Positions 40,241 through 48,321 of a stretch of DNA of 64,000 bases are shown piece by piece (position 1 is the first letter of the stretch; the number at the start of each line of letters is the position of its first letter). This DNA is from Fibrobacter sp. (GTDB taxonomy: Bacteria; Fibrobacterota; Fibrobacteria; Fibrobacterales; Fibrobacteraceae). Location: assembly GCA_024399035.1 (NCBI GenBank), contig JAKSID010000009.1, positions 1 through 64,000 of the forward strand, written 5' to 3'. The position numbers were made by a program, and so were the translations under genes. The notes under the pieces were generated by a model. That model saw only the letters and a program-made list of their open reading frames with translations. It made no database searches and had not been told where the DNA came from.

Positions 40241-41398
40241 ATGACGGAGTTTGATTCAAAACAGGCGATAGAATCTCAGAGAATTCTGGATTTGCTGTTC
40301 TCTTACATGCCGAAGATCGCGGCTGAACGTAAGATGGACAATTTGCTTGTATTGATGGCCGATCTTGGCCGTTCCATTGTTTCGGCTGACCGTTGCTCCC
40401 TTTGGCTTGTGGATGATGAAAGAGGCGAACTTTGGACGAAGGTGGCCCATGGTGTCAGCGAACTCCGGATTCCCAAGACTGCAGGCTTTGTAGGCTGTTC
40501 CGTAACTACCGGCGAAGCTCTGCTCATTAAGGATGCCTACCTGGACTCCAGGTTTGATAGTCGTACTGACCAGAAAACTCACTACCATACCAAGTCAGTG
40601 ATGACTGTACCCCTGAAGGATTCTACGGGGCAGGTGATGGGAGTGTTCCAGGCGATTAACAAGCAGGGCGGGACTGTGGATGAATTTTCTGAACAGGACC
40701 TGGAACGTCTGAGGCTGACTGCTGTATATTCCGCGAAGACTGTGGAGTCTGCCATGCTGACAGCGGAACTGGAAGCGACCCAGCGTGAAATTATTCATAC
40801 CTTGGGTGAGGCTTCTGAATACCGTAGCCAGGAAACGGGTGACCACATTTTGCGTGTGGCTGAGATTTCCCGTAAGTTGGCCGAGTATCTCGGACTGCCG
40901 CCGGATGAGGTTGAACGAATCCGTCTGACGGCACCCCTCCATGACTTGGGTAAGATTGCCGTGCCTGACGCTGTGCTGAATAAGCCTGGCCGCCTTACGG
41001 ATGAAGAATACGCCGTCATGAAGACTCATGTGGATCTCGGCTACAGGATGCTCTGTAATTCTAAGAGAAAGCTGCTGCGCTATGCGGCCGATGTAGCTCG
41101 CTCCCATCATGAACGTTGGGACGGACAGGGCTATCCTCTTGGTTTGAAGGGGGAGAGTATTCCTCTGGCTGCTCGTATTTGTGCCGTGGCGGATGTGCTG
41201 GATGCCTTGTCATGCTACCGCTGCTATAAGGCCCCGTGGCCTGAAGAAAAGGTGAAGACCGAATTTGCGAAGATGAAGGGTTCCCAGTTCCAGCCGGAAA
41301 TTGTTGATGCTCTGCTTGAACATTGGGACGATATCTATTCTTGTTACCGTTCCCAGAATGCGACTATTGACGTCGACGCCATTGACTATCGCAGATAA
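40241..41398 (+). CDS. GAF-HD-GYP protein, probable cyclic-di-GMP phosphodiesterase
   Basis: A 385-residue cytoplasmic protein. An N-terminal GAF domain (about 30-175, with DRCSLWLVDDERGELWT and MGVFQAINKQGG) is followed by an HD-GYP domain (about 190-365). The metal and signature residues are present: H234-D235 in HDLGKIAVPD, H289-H290 in HHERWDGQGYP, and GYP itself. HD-GYP enzymes hydrolyse cyclic di-GMP or related cyclic dinucleotides; the GAF domain would tune this to a ligand. It stands alone between two tRNAs and is followed by a terminator. No Shine-Dalgarno is seen; TATTTT ends 8 nt before ATG 40241. Confidence 0.9.
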   Translation: MTEFDSKQAIESQRILDLLFSYMPKIAAERKMDNLLVLMADLGRSIVSADRCSLWLVDDERGELWTKVAHGVSELRIPKTAGFVGCSVTTGEALLIKDAYLDSRFDSRTDQKTHYHTKSVMTVPLKDSTGQVMGVFQAINKQGGTVDEFSEQDLERLRLTAVYSAKTVESAMLTAELEATQREIIHTLGEASEYRSQETGDHILRVAEISRKLAEYLGLPPDEVERIRLTAPLHDLGKIAVPDAVLNKPGRLTDEEYAVMKTHVDLGYRMLCNSKRKLLRYAADVARSHHERWDGQGYPLGLKGESIPLAARICAVADVLDALSCYRCYKAPWPEEKVKTEFAKMKGSQFQPEIVDALLEHWDDIYSCYRSQNATIDVDAIDYRR

Positions 41399-41444
41399 TC
41401 GGGCTGGGCGTTAACGGATTCTTTGAATAAATTATTTATGAATG

Positions 41445-41478
41445 GGCGGACCTCTGGCAGGTCCGTCTAATTTTTTTT
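41445..41478 (+). terminator. terminator of the HD-GYP gene
   Basis: GGCGGACCT and AGGTCCGTC form a stem (one G-U pair) around CTGGC, followed by TAA and eight T residues. Confidence 0.8.
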
Positions 41479-41497
41479 AGTATATGGGGAAAATGAA

Positions 41498-41527
41498 AAA
41501 GACCTCAGCTTTCGCTAAGGTCTTTTT
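41498..41527 (-). terminator. terminator of tRNA-Phe
   Basis: AAAGACCTCAGC (41498-41509) pairs with GCTAAGGTCTTT (41514-41525), one mismatch, with A/T tracts on both flanks. It lies directly downstream of tRNA-Phe on the minus strand and may serve both strands. Confidence 0.8.
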
Positions 41528-41530
41528 TCG

Positions 41531-41603
<73 letters not shown>

Positions 41604-41776
41604 GAAATGGTAAGCCAAATATAGTAGACGGTGTGAGTCTTGTCAAGGGTAAATAGAATATTACCGATATTTTTTCCTTTTTCCGCAATAATCTTCTAAA
41701 TTTAGGGGTAAGGTGATGGTATAAATTGTCAAAAGTGTGGGAACTTTTGGTCAACGATTTACTTTTTGGAAGTAGC

Positions 41777-44236
41777 ATGTCTTTTTTTAAGAAATTTGTA
41801 AATGTTGCAGCTATTGGCTGTTTGGGTCTTTGTGCTGCCGGTTTGGTTGCATGTTTTGATGATGATTCCCCATCCAACAGCGGTGATAACCCGGGGGAAG
41901 TTCCAGTAAACCCGAATGATGGCAAGCCCATGCATCAGCAGGTGGATACTATCGGTGTCCGTGACACCATTACTGGCGAAATTATCTACAAACTCGATAC
42001 TACCTACATTCCGGCAGACGATACTCTCCGTTGGGTGGGTCAGTCCGCTTTGTTGATTACCGAAATTACTCCGGTAAACCTGGATTGGTTCGACGAAGAA
42101 GGCAGTGACCCGGGTTGGGTTGAAATCTACAACTCTGGTGCTGTTGAAGCTAACCTCAAGGGCTACACCCTTGTGGAAAATCTTGAAAATGCACGCAAGT
42201 GGTTCTTTGGCGACGTGAAGATTCCTGCCAAGGGCTTTATCACTGTGTTCTGCGACAAGAAGGACTTGAAGGAAGCTCCGAACGTTAAGGATACGGACTC
42301 CACTCATTACCGCACCCACACCAACTGGAAGTTGGAAAAGAACGGCGGTACCCTTTACTTGATCGACCCGTATCATGGCATTCGTGATACCGTGGCTTAT
42401 CCGGCTCTTGATCCGGGCGTAAGCTGGGGCATTACCGATGGCGGCAGCTGGAAGTACTTTGACAAGCCCACTCCCGAAAAGCCTAACACTGCATCTACCG
42501 CTTACAATGGCCTTGCTCCCGAATTTAATTTCGATGGCGCCAAGGGTGGTTTCTACAATGGCGAAGTTGTTCTGAATGCACCTGTGACTAGCGGTGGCGT
42601 TAAGGTCCGTTGTACCCAGAACGGTTCCGCTCCCACTAAGGATTCTCCGGAATTTAACCAGTCCATTACTATTTCCAAGAGCACCGTTCTTCGTTGCGCC
42701 GCCTTTATGGATGGCATGCTGACCAAGAAGGTTGTGACCAACACCTACTTTATCGATGAAGTCGTAAACATGCCGGTTGTGGCAGTGTCTGTGGACTCCG
42801 CCTTCTTCCGTGACCATTACGTTCCCAAGTCCAAGTGTGGTAGCTCCGATCCTAAAAGCTGTCCGGCTGGTTTGATGGAAGATGTTGAATTCCCGGTTCA
42901 TGTGGAATATTTCGCCGAAGGTAGCAACTCTAAGGAAAAGGCCTGGGAGATTGATGCAGGCGCTTCTTTGATGGGTGGCTGGAGCCGCGTTGCCGACAAG
43001 AAGTCTGTGGCTATTGTGATGCGCGAAGAATACGAAGCTGGTTGGCTCAAGTATCCTCTGTTCGAAACCCGCAAGGATAAGAACAGCAAGTTCAAGGGCT
43101 TCAACCTGCGTAACAACGGTAACCGCTTTGTGAGCGACTATATGGAAGATGCTGTTGGTGGTGCCGCTCTTGAAGGCTCTGGTGTTGATTACCAGCGTAG
43201 CCGTCAGGTGGTGGTGTTCTACAACGGTAAGTTCTGGGGCATTCACGATATGCGCGAGCGTTACAACAAGAACTACGTAGAAACCAACTACGACATTGAT
43301 GCAAGCACCGTAGAAATCATCAAGATTCTTGGTACCGCTGATTCCGCTCTTACCGGAAACACCATGAGCGCAGTAAAGAACTTTAGTGATTTGCTGGACT
43401 TGGTTGGCACCTCTGACCTTAGTGCCGATAATGATGCCTACGCCCAGGTAGGTTCCTTGATGGACCTCGGTAACTTTGCCGACTACATGGCTGCCGAAAT
43501 CTATTACAAGAATGGTGACTGGCCCAACAATAACGTTCGTGCCTGGCGTGCTCCGGATCATCCTTGGAAGTTCATGATCTATGACCTTGACCATGGCTTT
43601 GGCTGGAAGTGGGGCGTGAACAACGGCGAATTTGATGCAAGTTCCACCAATATGTTTAGTTGGATCAAGAAGGGTGGCGGAAACAAGCCCTGCAAGGAAA
43701 AGGGTTGCTTTGCCAACTTGTATATCAAGCTGATCAAGAATCCGGACTTTAAGCGTATGTTCTTGAACCGTGCTGCAATTCTGTATCAGAACTATGTGAA
43801 CGGCGATAACATCACTTCCATTGTGAATAAAATGGCTGCCTCTATGAATGCGAGCGATATTGAACGTGACATGGATAAGTTCCATCCGGATGGACATACG
43901 GATTATCCTGACGGCTTTAGCAAGGATGGCAAAATCCTGGCTGAATGGGCCGTTAAGCGTGATGGTAAGATTTATGGTGAATATCAGGACGAATTTGGCC
44001 TTAGCGGTATGGCCTCTATGACCATCGCTGCAGAAGGTAAGGGCGTTGTCCTTGTGGATGGTGCAAGACTCCCCAAGAGCAGCTACTCCGGCAAGTTCTT
44101 CGCTGGTAACACCATGAAACTGGAGGCTGTGGCTGAAGAAGGTTATCAGTTCGACAAATGGTCCGATGGTGACAAGTCCGAAATCCGTATCGTTGATGTT
44201 ACCGACGGCGCTACCTTCACTGCAAAGTTCAAGTAA
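41777..44236 (+). CDS. modular surface lipoprotein: lamin-tail, CHB_HEX-like and CotH kinase-like domains
   Basis: An 819-residue lipoprotein with signal ending GLVAC and an Asp/Ser/Pro linker. Domains in order: lamin-tail domain (about 89-220; LLITEITPVNLDWF, GWVEIYN), a beta-sandwich like the C-terminal domain of chitobiases (about 255-335; QNGSAPTKDSPEF), a CotH kinase-like domain (about 337-650; FKGFNLRNNGNR, FWGIHDMRERYNKNY, IYDLDHGFGW) and a C-terminal InlB-B-like repeat (about 747-819; AEEGYQFDKWSDGD). Bacillus CotH is a spore-coat protein kinase; activity in long surface relatives is unproven. ATG 41777 gives the clean lipoprotein signal, with TTTTTGGAAG upstream. A role at the cell surface, possibly with polysaccharide, is inferred. 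Confidence 0.85.
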   Translation: MSFFKKFVNVAAIGCLGLCAAGLVACFDDDSPSNSGDNPGEVPVNPNDGKPMHQQVDTIGVRDTITGEIIYKLDTTYIPADDTLRWVGQSALLITEITPVNLDWFDEEGSDPGWVEIYNSGAVEANLKGYTLVENLENARKWFFGDVKIPAKGFITVFCDKKDLKEAPNVKDTDSTHYRTHTNWKLEKNGGTLYLIDPYHGIRDTVAYPALDPGVSWGITDGGSWKYFDKPTPEKPNTASTAYNGLAPEFNFDGAKGGFYNGEVVLNAPVTSGGVKVRCTQNGSAPTKDSPEFNQSITISKSTVLRCAAFMDGMLTKKVVTNTYFIDEVVNMPVVAVSVDSAFFRDHYVPKSKCGSSDPKSCPAGLMEDVEFPVHVEYFAEGSNSKEKAWEIDAGASLMGGWSRVADKKSVAIVMREEYEAGWLKYPLFETRKDKNSKFKGFNLRNNGNRFVSDYMEDAVGGAALEGSGVDYQRSRQVVVFYNGKFWGIHDMRERYNKNYVETNYDIDASTVEIIKILGTADSALTGNTMSAVKNFSDLLDLVGTSDLSADNDAYAQVGSLMDLGNFADYMAAEIYYKNGDWPNNNVRAWRAPDHPWKFMIYDLDHGFGWKWGVNNGEFDASSTNMFSWIKKGGGNKPCKEKGCFANLYIKLIKNPDFKRMFLNRAAILYQNYVNGDNITSIVNKMAASMNASDIERDMDKFHPDGHTDYPDGFSKDGKILAEWAVKRDGKIYGEYQDEFGLSGMASMTIAAEGKGVVLVDGARLPKSSYSGKFFAGNTMKLEAVAEEGYQFDKWSDGDKSEIRIVDVTDGATFTAKFK

Positions 44237-44284
44237 CTTAGAACGCCAGAAAAGCTGGCTGGAAAAGCCTGAAAAGATGGTTGT

Positions 44285-44317
44285 AAAAAGCGCGGGTTAT
44301 GCCCGCGTTTTTTTTTT
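44285..44317 (+). terminator. terminator of the CotH lipoprotein gene
   Basis: CGCGGG (44291-44296) pairs with CCCGCG (44302-44307), preceded by A5 and followed by ten T residues. Confidence 0.88.
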
Positions 44318-44350
44318 GTGCCTTTGGGAGATATTTCTAAATTGTAGGCC

Positions 44351-45097
44351 ATGGCAAGTTCTACCAAAAAAGATCCTAATGACAAGAGCTACGTTCGTGC
44401 GATGTTCGATGAGATTTCCGCACGTTACGATTTCTTGAATCACTCCCTGAGCTGCTTTCAGGATATTCTCTGGCGCAGGGCCTGCTGCAAGGAATTGCGC
44501 AAGCTGAAGCCCGGGAGGCGTTTGCTGGACCTTTGTGGTGGAACGGGGGATTTTGCGGTGACTTACGAAAAGTTCAACGGGGTGCAGGATAAGGCTGTAC
44601 TGGGTGACTTTTCTTACGGGATGCTGAAGGGCGCAGCAGGCAAGAAGACGTCTGCGGTACCTGTCCAGCTGGATGCCATGAAGATGCCTTTTGCAGAGGA
44701 TTCCTTCGATGTGGTGTTGAACGGATTCGGTATGCGAAACGTGCCTGATGTGGGCGGTGCCTTGCAGGAATCGGCCCGCGTTCTGAGCGATGGCGGCTAC
44801 CTGCAGATTCTGGAATTTTTCTCCCCGCGAAATGCCTTCAATAAGCTTTTCTATAAAGTACTCGCCCCGCTGTTTATCCCTGTGATGGGCGCTTTCTTTA
44901 GCAAGCGCGACGCCTACGAATACCTGGTGAATTCTGTACTGAATTTCTTGCCGGTGGCGGACTTTGTGAAGCTTGCAGAAGAAAAAGGCTTTGAACTTGT
45001 CCATGTGAAGCCTTGCTTCTTTGGGGTGGCTTATAGGGTGCTGCTGCGTAAGCGCGGTGCTGTTGCTGAGAACTGCGCGGCGGTTGCTGCCGAGTAG
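44351..45097 (+). CDS. ubiE: demethylmenaquinone methyltransferase
   Basis: SAM-dependent C-methyltransferase that completes menaquinone (also called menG). The 248-residue protein has the UbiE signatures YDFLNHSLS near the N-terminus, the SAM loop LLDLCGGTGDFA, and NGFGMRNVPDVGGALQESARVL. Length is typical; the last 15 residues are a low-complexity extension. No Shine-Dalgarno precedes ATG 44351; TAAATT (44338-44343) ends 7 nt before it, with TTTG 19 bp further upstream. ubiX follows by 12 bp, making a late menaquinone cluster. Confidence 0.95.
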   Translation: MASSTKKDPNDKSYVRAMFDEISARYDFLNHSLSCFQDILWRRACCKELRKLKPGRRLLDLCGGTGDFAVTYEKFNGVQDKAVLGDFSYGMLKGAAGKKTSAVPVQLDAMKMPFAEDSFDVVLNGFGMRNVPDVGGALQESARVLSDGGYLQILEFFSPRNAFNKLFYKVLAPLFIPVMGAFFSKRDAYEYLVNSVLNFLPVADFVKLAEEKGFELVHVKPCFFGVAYRVLLRKRGAVAENCAAVAAE

Positions 45098-45109
45098 GGG
45101 AACTGCGTC

Positions 45110-45706
45110 GTGAGTCGTTTTGTACTTGGAGTCACCGGGGCCAGTGGGGCTATTTATGCCACCCGCACTGCCATGCACCTGAAGGAACTGGGGCATTCCG
45201 TGACCGCGGTGGTGACGGCGCCCGGACGTGAAGTGGTACAGTACGAGGGGCAGGATGCTCTTTACGAGTATTGCGACCAGTTGCCTAATGTGGACGATTT
45301 TTTTGCCGAGTGTGCCAGCGGCAGCGCGGACTACGCAGGTATGGCTGTAGTTCCCTGCACGATGGGAACCTTGGGCCGTATGGCTGCCGGCACCGCCGAT
45401 AACCTGCTGGTGCGTTCTGCGGACGTGTGCCTTAAGGAAAGACGCCCCTTGGTTGTAGTTCCGCGGGAGATGCCTTACAACCTGATCCACATTGAAAATA
45501 TGGAACGCTTGACCCGCGCGGGGGCCATTATTATTCCAGCTTCGCCTCAGTTCTACAGCAAGCCAAAGACGATTGAAGAATTGGTTGACACCGTGGTAGT
45601 GAAGGTGCTGAAGCACTTGGGTGTTTCTGCTAGCGAGTTGAAGAATTTTGTAGAACCTTGGGACGGGAATGCTTCGATTGCTTCGTCGCTTCGCTCCTCG
45701 CAATGA
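45110..45706 (+). CDS. ubiX: flavin prenyltransferase UbiX
   Basis: Makes prenylated FMN, the cofactor for UbiD-type decarboxylases. The 198-residue product has the N-terminal GVTGASGAIYA FMN-binding loop, the VVPCTMGTLGRMAAGTADNLL segment, the REMPYNLIHIENM loop and the C-terminal PASPQFYSKP. In the futalosine pathway it would serve the UbiD-like decarboxylase acting after prenylation. Start is GTG 45110 with GGGGA upstream. The last ten or so residues (IASSLRSSQ) and the stop are encoded by a dispersed repeat, so the original C-terminus was probably replaced. Confidence 0.93.
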   Translation: MSRFVLGVTGASGAIYATRTAMHLKELGHSVTAVVTAPGREVVQYEGQDALYEYCDQLPNVDDFFAECASGSADYAGMAVVPCTMGTLGRMAAGTADNLLVRSADVCLKERRPLVVVPREMPYNLIHIENMERLTRAGAIIIPASPQFYSKPKTIEELVDTVVVKVLKHLGVSASELKNFVEPWDGNASIASSLRSSQ

Positions 45707-45761
45707 CAAGATTGATTCGCTCCTCGCAATGACAAGATTGATTCGTTCCTCGCAATGACAA
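45676..45761 (+). repeat. CTTCGCTCCTCGCAATGACAA repeat, three copies
   Basis: A first unit of 34 bp (45676-45709) and two of 26 bp (45710-45735, 45736-45761) share GATTG...TTCGCTCCTCGCAATGACAA. The first covers the 3' end of ubiX and provides its stop codon; the last ends at the AAGG that serves as ribosome site for the next gene. The same core, whose translated reverse complement gives CHCEERSDEAI, is known from many unrelated genomes. Confidence 0.85.
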
Positions 45762-45772
45762 GGTTGATAAAT

Positions 45773-46666
45773 ATGCTTAAGAAGATTTTAGAATTTGGTC
45801 ATATGGTGCGGTTCAGCCATTCGCTGTTCGCCATGCCTTTTGCCTTGGGTTCCATGTGGGTGGCCGCCAACGGATTCCGCGATATGTCCGCGGCTGAGAC
45901 TGCACGAATCGTTGTGCTGATTCTGTTGTGCATGGTAACGGCCCGTAACAGTGCCATGAGTTTCAACCGCATTGCCGACGCGGATATCGATTCCAAGAAT
46001 CCCCGCACCGCTGGCAGACACTTGCCTGCGGGCCGCCTGAGCAAGGCTTCTGTTATCGCCTTCCTGGCGATCAACGGCATTCTCTTTGTGACTTTCGCCT
46101 TTATGTTCAACCCCTTGGCGGGCTGCCTTGCCTTGCCTGTGTGGCTGTTGCTTTTGTCCTATTCCTACTGGAAGCGCTTTAGCTGGCTTTGCCACTGGTT
46201 CCTGGGCTTTGCCATTGGTATGAGCCCCTTGGGCGCATGGATTGCCATTCGCGGGGAGTTCGCCGTTTTCCCAATTTTCTTGCTGGTGATTTTGATGCTC
46301 TGGATGGGCGGCTTCGATATTATCTACGCTACCCAGGACGAAGAGATTGACCGTCAGATGGGGCTTCATTCTGTGCCCGCCCGCTTTGGCCGCAAGCGCT
46401 CCTTGCAGATTGCCTTGTGGAGCCATGTGGCGATGCTTGCCCTCTGTGTGGCCTTTGGTTTTATTTGGAACATGGGTATGGCCTGGTGGGCAATTACCGC
46501 CTTGATGACCGCAGCTATCCTCTATATTCACTTGTTCAGAAAGTCCGATGATTTGGATGCTATGAACCGCGATTTTTTCCTGGCCAATGTAGCCGTGAGT
46601 GTCTTGGTGATGATTGGCCTTGTGGTTTGGATTATTATGGGAGGCGATGTCAATGCCCTTTACTAA
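45773..46666 (+). CDS. UbiA-family prenyltransferase (probable MqnP of the futalosine pathway)
   Basis: A 297-residue polytopic membrane enzyme of the UbiA superfamily that transfers a polyprenyl chain to an aromatic ring. Both aspartate-rich motifs are clear: N-R-I-A-D-A-D-I-D with NPRTAGRHLPAG, and D-E-E-I-D in YATQDEEIDRQMGLHSVPARFG. The 4-hydroxybenzoate-type YATQDxxxD motif plus neighbours ubiE and ubiX, and mqnB/mqnD elsewhere, make prenylation of 1,4-dihydroxy-6-naphthoate the likely role. AAGG at 45760-45763 supports ATG 45773; ATG 45755 lies inside the repeat. Confidence 0.88.
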   Translation: MLKKILEFGHMVRFSHSLFAMPFALGSMWVAANGFRDMSAAETARIVVLILLCMVTARNSAMSFNRIADADIDSKNPRTAGRHLPAGRLSKASVIAFLAINGILFVTFAFMFNPLAGCLALPVWLLLLSYSYWKRFSWLCHWFLGFAIGMSPLGAWIAIRGEFAVFPIFLLVILMLWMGGFDIIYATQDEEIDRQMGLHSVPARFGRKRSLQIALWSHVAMLALCVAFGFIWNMGMAWWAITALMTAAILYIHLFRKSDDLDAMNRDFFLANVAVSVLVMIGLVVWIIMGGDVNALY

Positions 46667-46859
46667 CGAAGACAAGATTAAGATGTTTGAGCGTATGGGC
46701 GCAACTGGCGCTATCATTGCGTTGATTCTGGTGCTTTTGATTGAAACCGGCAACGTGGGTGAATACAAGGAACTGGCCGATATGGGGCTGACTGCCATGA
46801 TCGTGGTATTGGCGGTGTCGCTGGCTGGCAGTGTGTTCTTTAAGGCTAAGAGAAAGTAG
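46653..46859 (+). CDS. small two-helix membrane protein
   Basis: A 68-residue protein overlapping the end of the prenyltransferase gene by 14 nt. Two hydrophobic helices (about 18-33, ATGAIIALILVLLIE, and 42-62, GLTAMIVVLAVSLAGSVFF) are separated by a charged loop, with a basic KAKRK end. GGGAGG at 46639-46644 sits 8 nt before ATG 46653; ATG 46647 is too close. Translational coupling suggests a link to the prenyltransferase, for example as a membrane partner, but no family is recognised. Confidence 0.7.
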   Translation: MPFTNEDKIKMFERMGATGAIIALILVLLIETGNVGEYKELADMGLTAMIVVLAVSLAGSVFFKAKRK

Positions 46860-46884
46860 ATCCCGGGTCGGAGCCCGGGATGAC
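46860..46884 (-). repeat. dispersed GTCATCCCGGG repeat (reverse orientation)
   Basis: ATCCCGGG and CCCGGGAT flank TCGGAG, then GACA: on the minus strand TGTCATCCCGGGCTCCGACC. There is no T-tract on either side. It sits between convergent genes and could still form a hairpin in both transcripts. Confidence 0.65.
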
Positions 46885-46901
46885 AAAACGCCCGGGTGAT
46901 A

Positions 46902-47723
46902 TCAGATTTCCAGGTCGGCGGAGTAGACGGTCATTGTTTCTCCGTCGTCCGTCTTGAAAAGAAGACTTCCGTCAGGTTGCATATCCAAGATGCAGCCTGA
47001 TTTTTTTATGGCGCCTTCGCCGCTGTTATGGTTTGCGTCGGTGCAATGATTGTTCACGACAACAGTACCGCGGGCTCCAATAAACTTGTCCATCTTGCGC
47101 CAGGCTTCTACCCAGGGTGAAATACCGAAAGCCTTGAACTGACCCATGGCCCGCTCCAGTGCGGCGACCAAAGCGCGAAGGAGCGTTTCGCGATTGATAG
47201 ACTTGCCTGTAATTGCCTTGAGGGTTGTGACCGCGCGGCCTAGGGATTCGTATTCTGATGGATCGCTGTTGACGTTGATGCCCACGCCTAGATTCAGTGC
47301 GGGCTTGGCGCCGGGCATAAAGACAATCTCTGCCAGGATGCCGCAGAACTTGCTCTTTTCAAAAAGGATGTCATTGGGCCATTTGACTGTAACGGCCGCT
47401 CCCATGGCCTTAAAAACCTCCGCAAAGGTCAAGGCTGCAATCTGGGTAATCTGTGCGAATCGGACGGCGGGAATGCCTTCTAGCGGCAGCAACAAATTGA
47501 AGTAAAGATTCTTGTTGGCGGGGGAGGTCCAGGTGCGCTCATGACGGCCGCGGCCTGCGGTTTGGCTGTTGGCTACAATCAATAATCCAGGAGCGGCCAA
47601 GCCTTGACAGGCCCTTTCCTTCATTAGGCTGTGAGTGCTTTCGATGCAGTCGAAGAGTTCTGCCTGCAGGTCGCCAAACCCGCAGACTTTCCATTGCTCG
47701 AAATTCTTTTCGGAAGAAAACAT
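46902..47723 (-). CDS. birA: biotin-[acetyl-CoA-carboxylase] ligase (no DNA-binding domain)
   Basis: Attaches biotin to the carboxylase carrier protein via biotinyl-AMP. The 273-residue protein has the biotin-binding loop AGRGRHERTWTSP, the KWPNDIL motif, GILAEI and GVGINVN, followed by a C-terminal SH3-like domain. The N-terminal HTH of E. coli BirA is absent, so this is a monofunctional (class I) ligase that would not itself repress biotin genes. No clear ribosome site is seen. An inverted repeat GAACG-TTT-CGTTC (47733-47745) lies just upstream of the start. Confidence 0.92.
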   Translation of the reverse strand: MFSSEKNFEQWKVCGFGDLQAELFDCIESTHSLMKERACQGLAAPGLLIVANSQTAGRGRHERTWTSPANKNLYFNLLLPLEGIPAVRFAQITQIAALTFAEVFKAMGAAVTVKWPNDILFEKSKFCGILAEIVFMPGAKPALNLGVGINVNSDPSEYESLGRAVTTLKAITGKSINRETLLRALVAALERAMGQFKAFGISPWVEAWRKMDKFIGARGTVVVNNHCTDANHNSGEGAIKKSGCILDMQPDGSLLFKTDDGETMTVYSADLEI

Positions 47724-47756
47724 TTTGCTAATGAACGTTTCGTTCGTGCAGACGAA

Positions 47757-48197
47757 TTATTCGTCCTTCTTTTCGTCTTCGATCATCTTCAAGGCTTCTT
47801 CGGGGAAGATGGCGAAGTATTCGCGCTTGCGGTCTTCGAAGAGCTGCAGCAAGCGTTCCTGCTCGAACTGCTCGCGGTCGATGTTCTGCATAAAGAATTC
47901 GTCGCGGGCGAAGTCACGGGTGGTCATCAATTTCTTGATGTCTTCGGAAAGGTCTACGGCGTCCCAAAGGATGTAGTAGGAACCGATGATACCATCGGCG
48001 AAAATGTCCACGTTCAACGTGACGGAGTTGTTCTTGGTGGAGTCCACCAGAAGCACTTTTGCGTCGCGCTTTTCGGGGCGGAACACATCCACGTCTTGGA
48101 CGGGCTTGGTCATGTCTTGGTTGGACACATCTTGAGCCCAGCTGCCAGCGAATGCGGCGGCCACGAGCATTACGATATGTCTAACGTTCAAGAGCAT
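47757..48197 (-). CDS. small exported protein of unknown function
   Basis: A 146-residue protein with a signal peptide (about 1-22, AGSWAQ). The mature part has a beta-rich first half (AKVLLVDSTKNNSVTLNVDIFADG) and a charged helical second half (FEQERLLQLFEDRKREYFAIF), ending in acidic residues. I do not recognise it. TATATT (48204-48209, minus strand) ends exactly 6 nt before the ATG and there is no Shine-Dalgarno, again the leaderless pattern. birA follows after 33 bp and is probably cotranscribed. Confidence 0.65.
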   Translation of the reverse strand: MLLNVRHIVMLVAAAFAGSWAQDVSNQDMTKPVQDVDVFRPEKRDAKVLLVDSTKNNSVTLNVDIFADGIIGSYYILWDAVDLSEDIKKLMTTRDFARDEFFMQNIDREQFEQERLLQLFEDRKREYFAIFPEEALKMIEDEKKDE

Positions 48198-48285
48198 AGG
48201 TTCAATATAGATTCAAATTTTTCAAAAGACCACTAGTTGCAAAAGTATGTGCTTAAAAATACGGATTTTTGGCACAAATGACCTT

Positions 48286-48313
48286 GCACGAACGGCAAGA
48301 GTGGCACGAACGG
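48286..48313. repeat. direct repeat GCACGAACGG, two copies
   Basis: GCACGAACGG occurs at 48286-48295 and 48304-48313, 18 bp apart, in the 124-bp gap between tsaD and the upstream-facing small gene. The rest of the gap is AT-rich; I see no terminator in it. Confidence 0.4.
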
Positions 48314-48321
48314 TCCTGGTT

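Noticed and set aside
41759..43897. A 712-codon minus-strand frame opposite the CotH-type lipoprotein gene
   Set aside because: Same shadow effect; the plus strand has a lipoprotein signal and recognisable domains, the reverse frame none.
45553..45735. Minus-strand frame containing CHCEERSDEAI
   Set aside because: This peptide is the well-known translation of a dispersed DNA repeat and is not a protein.
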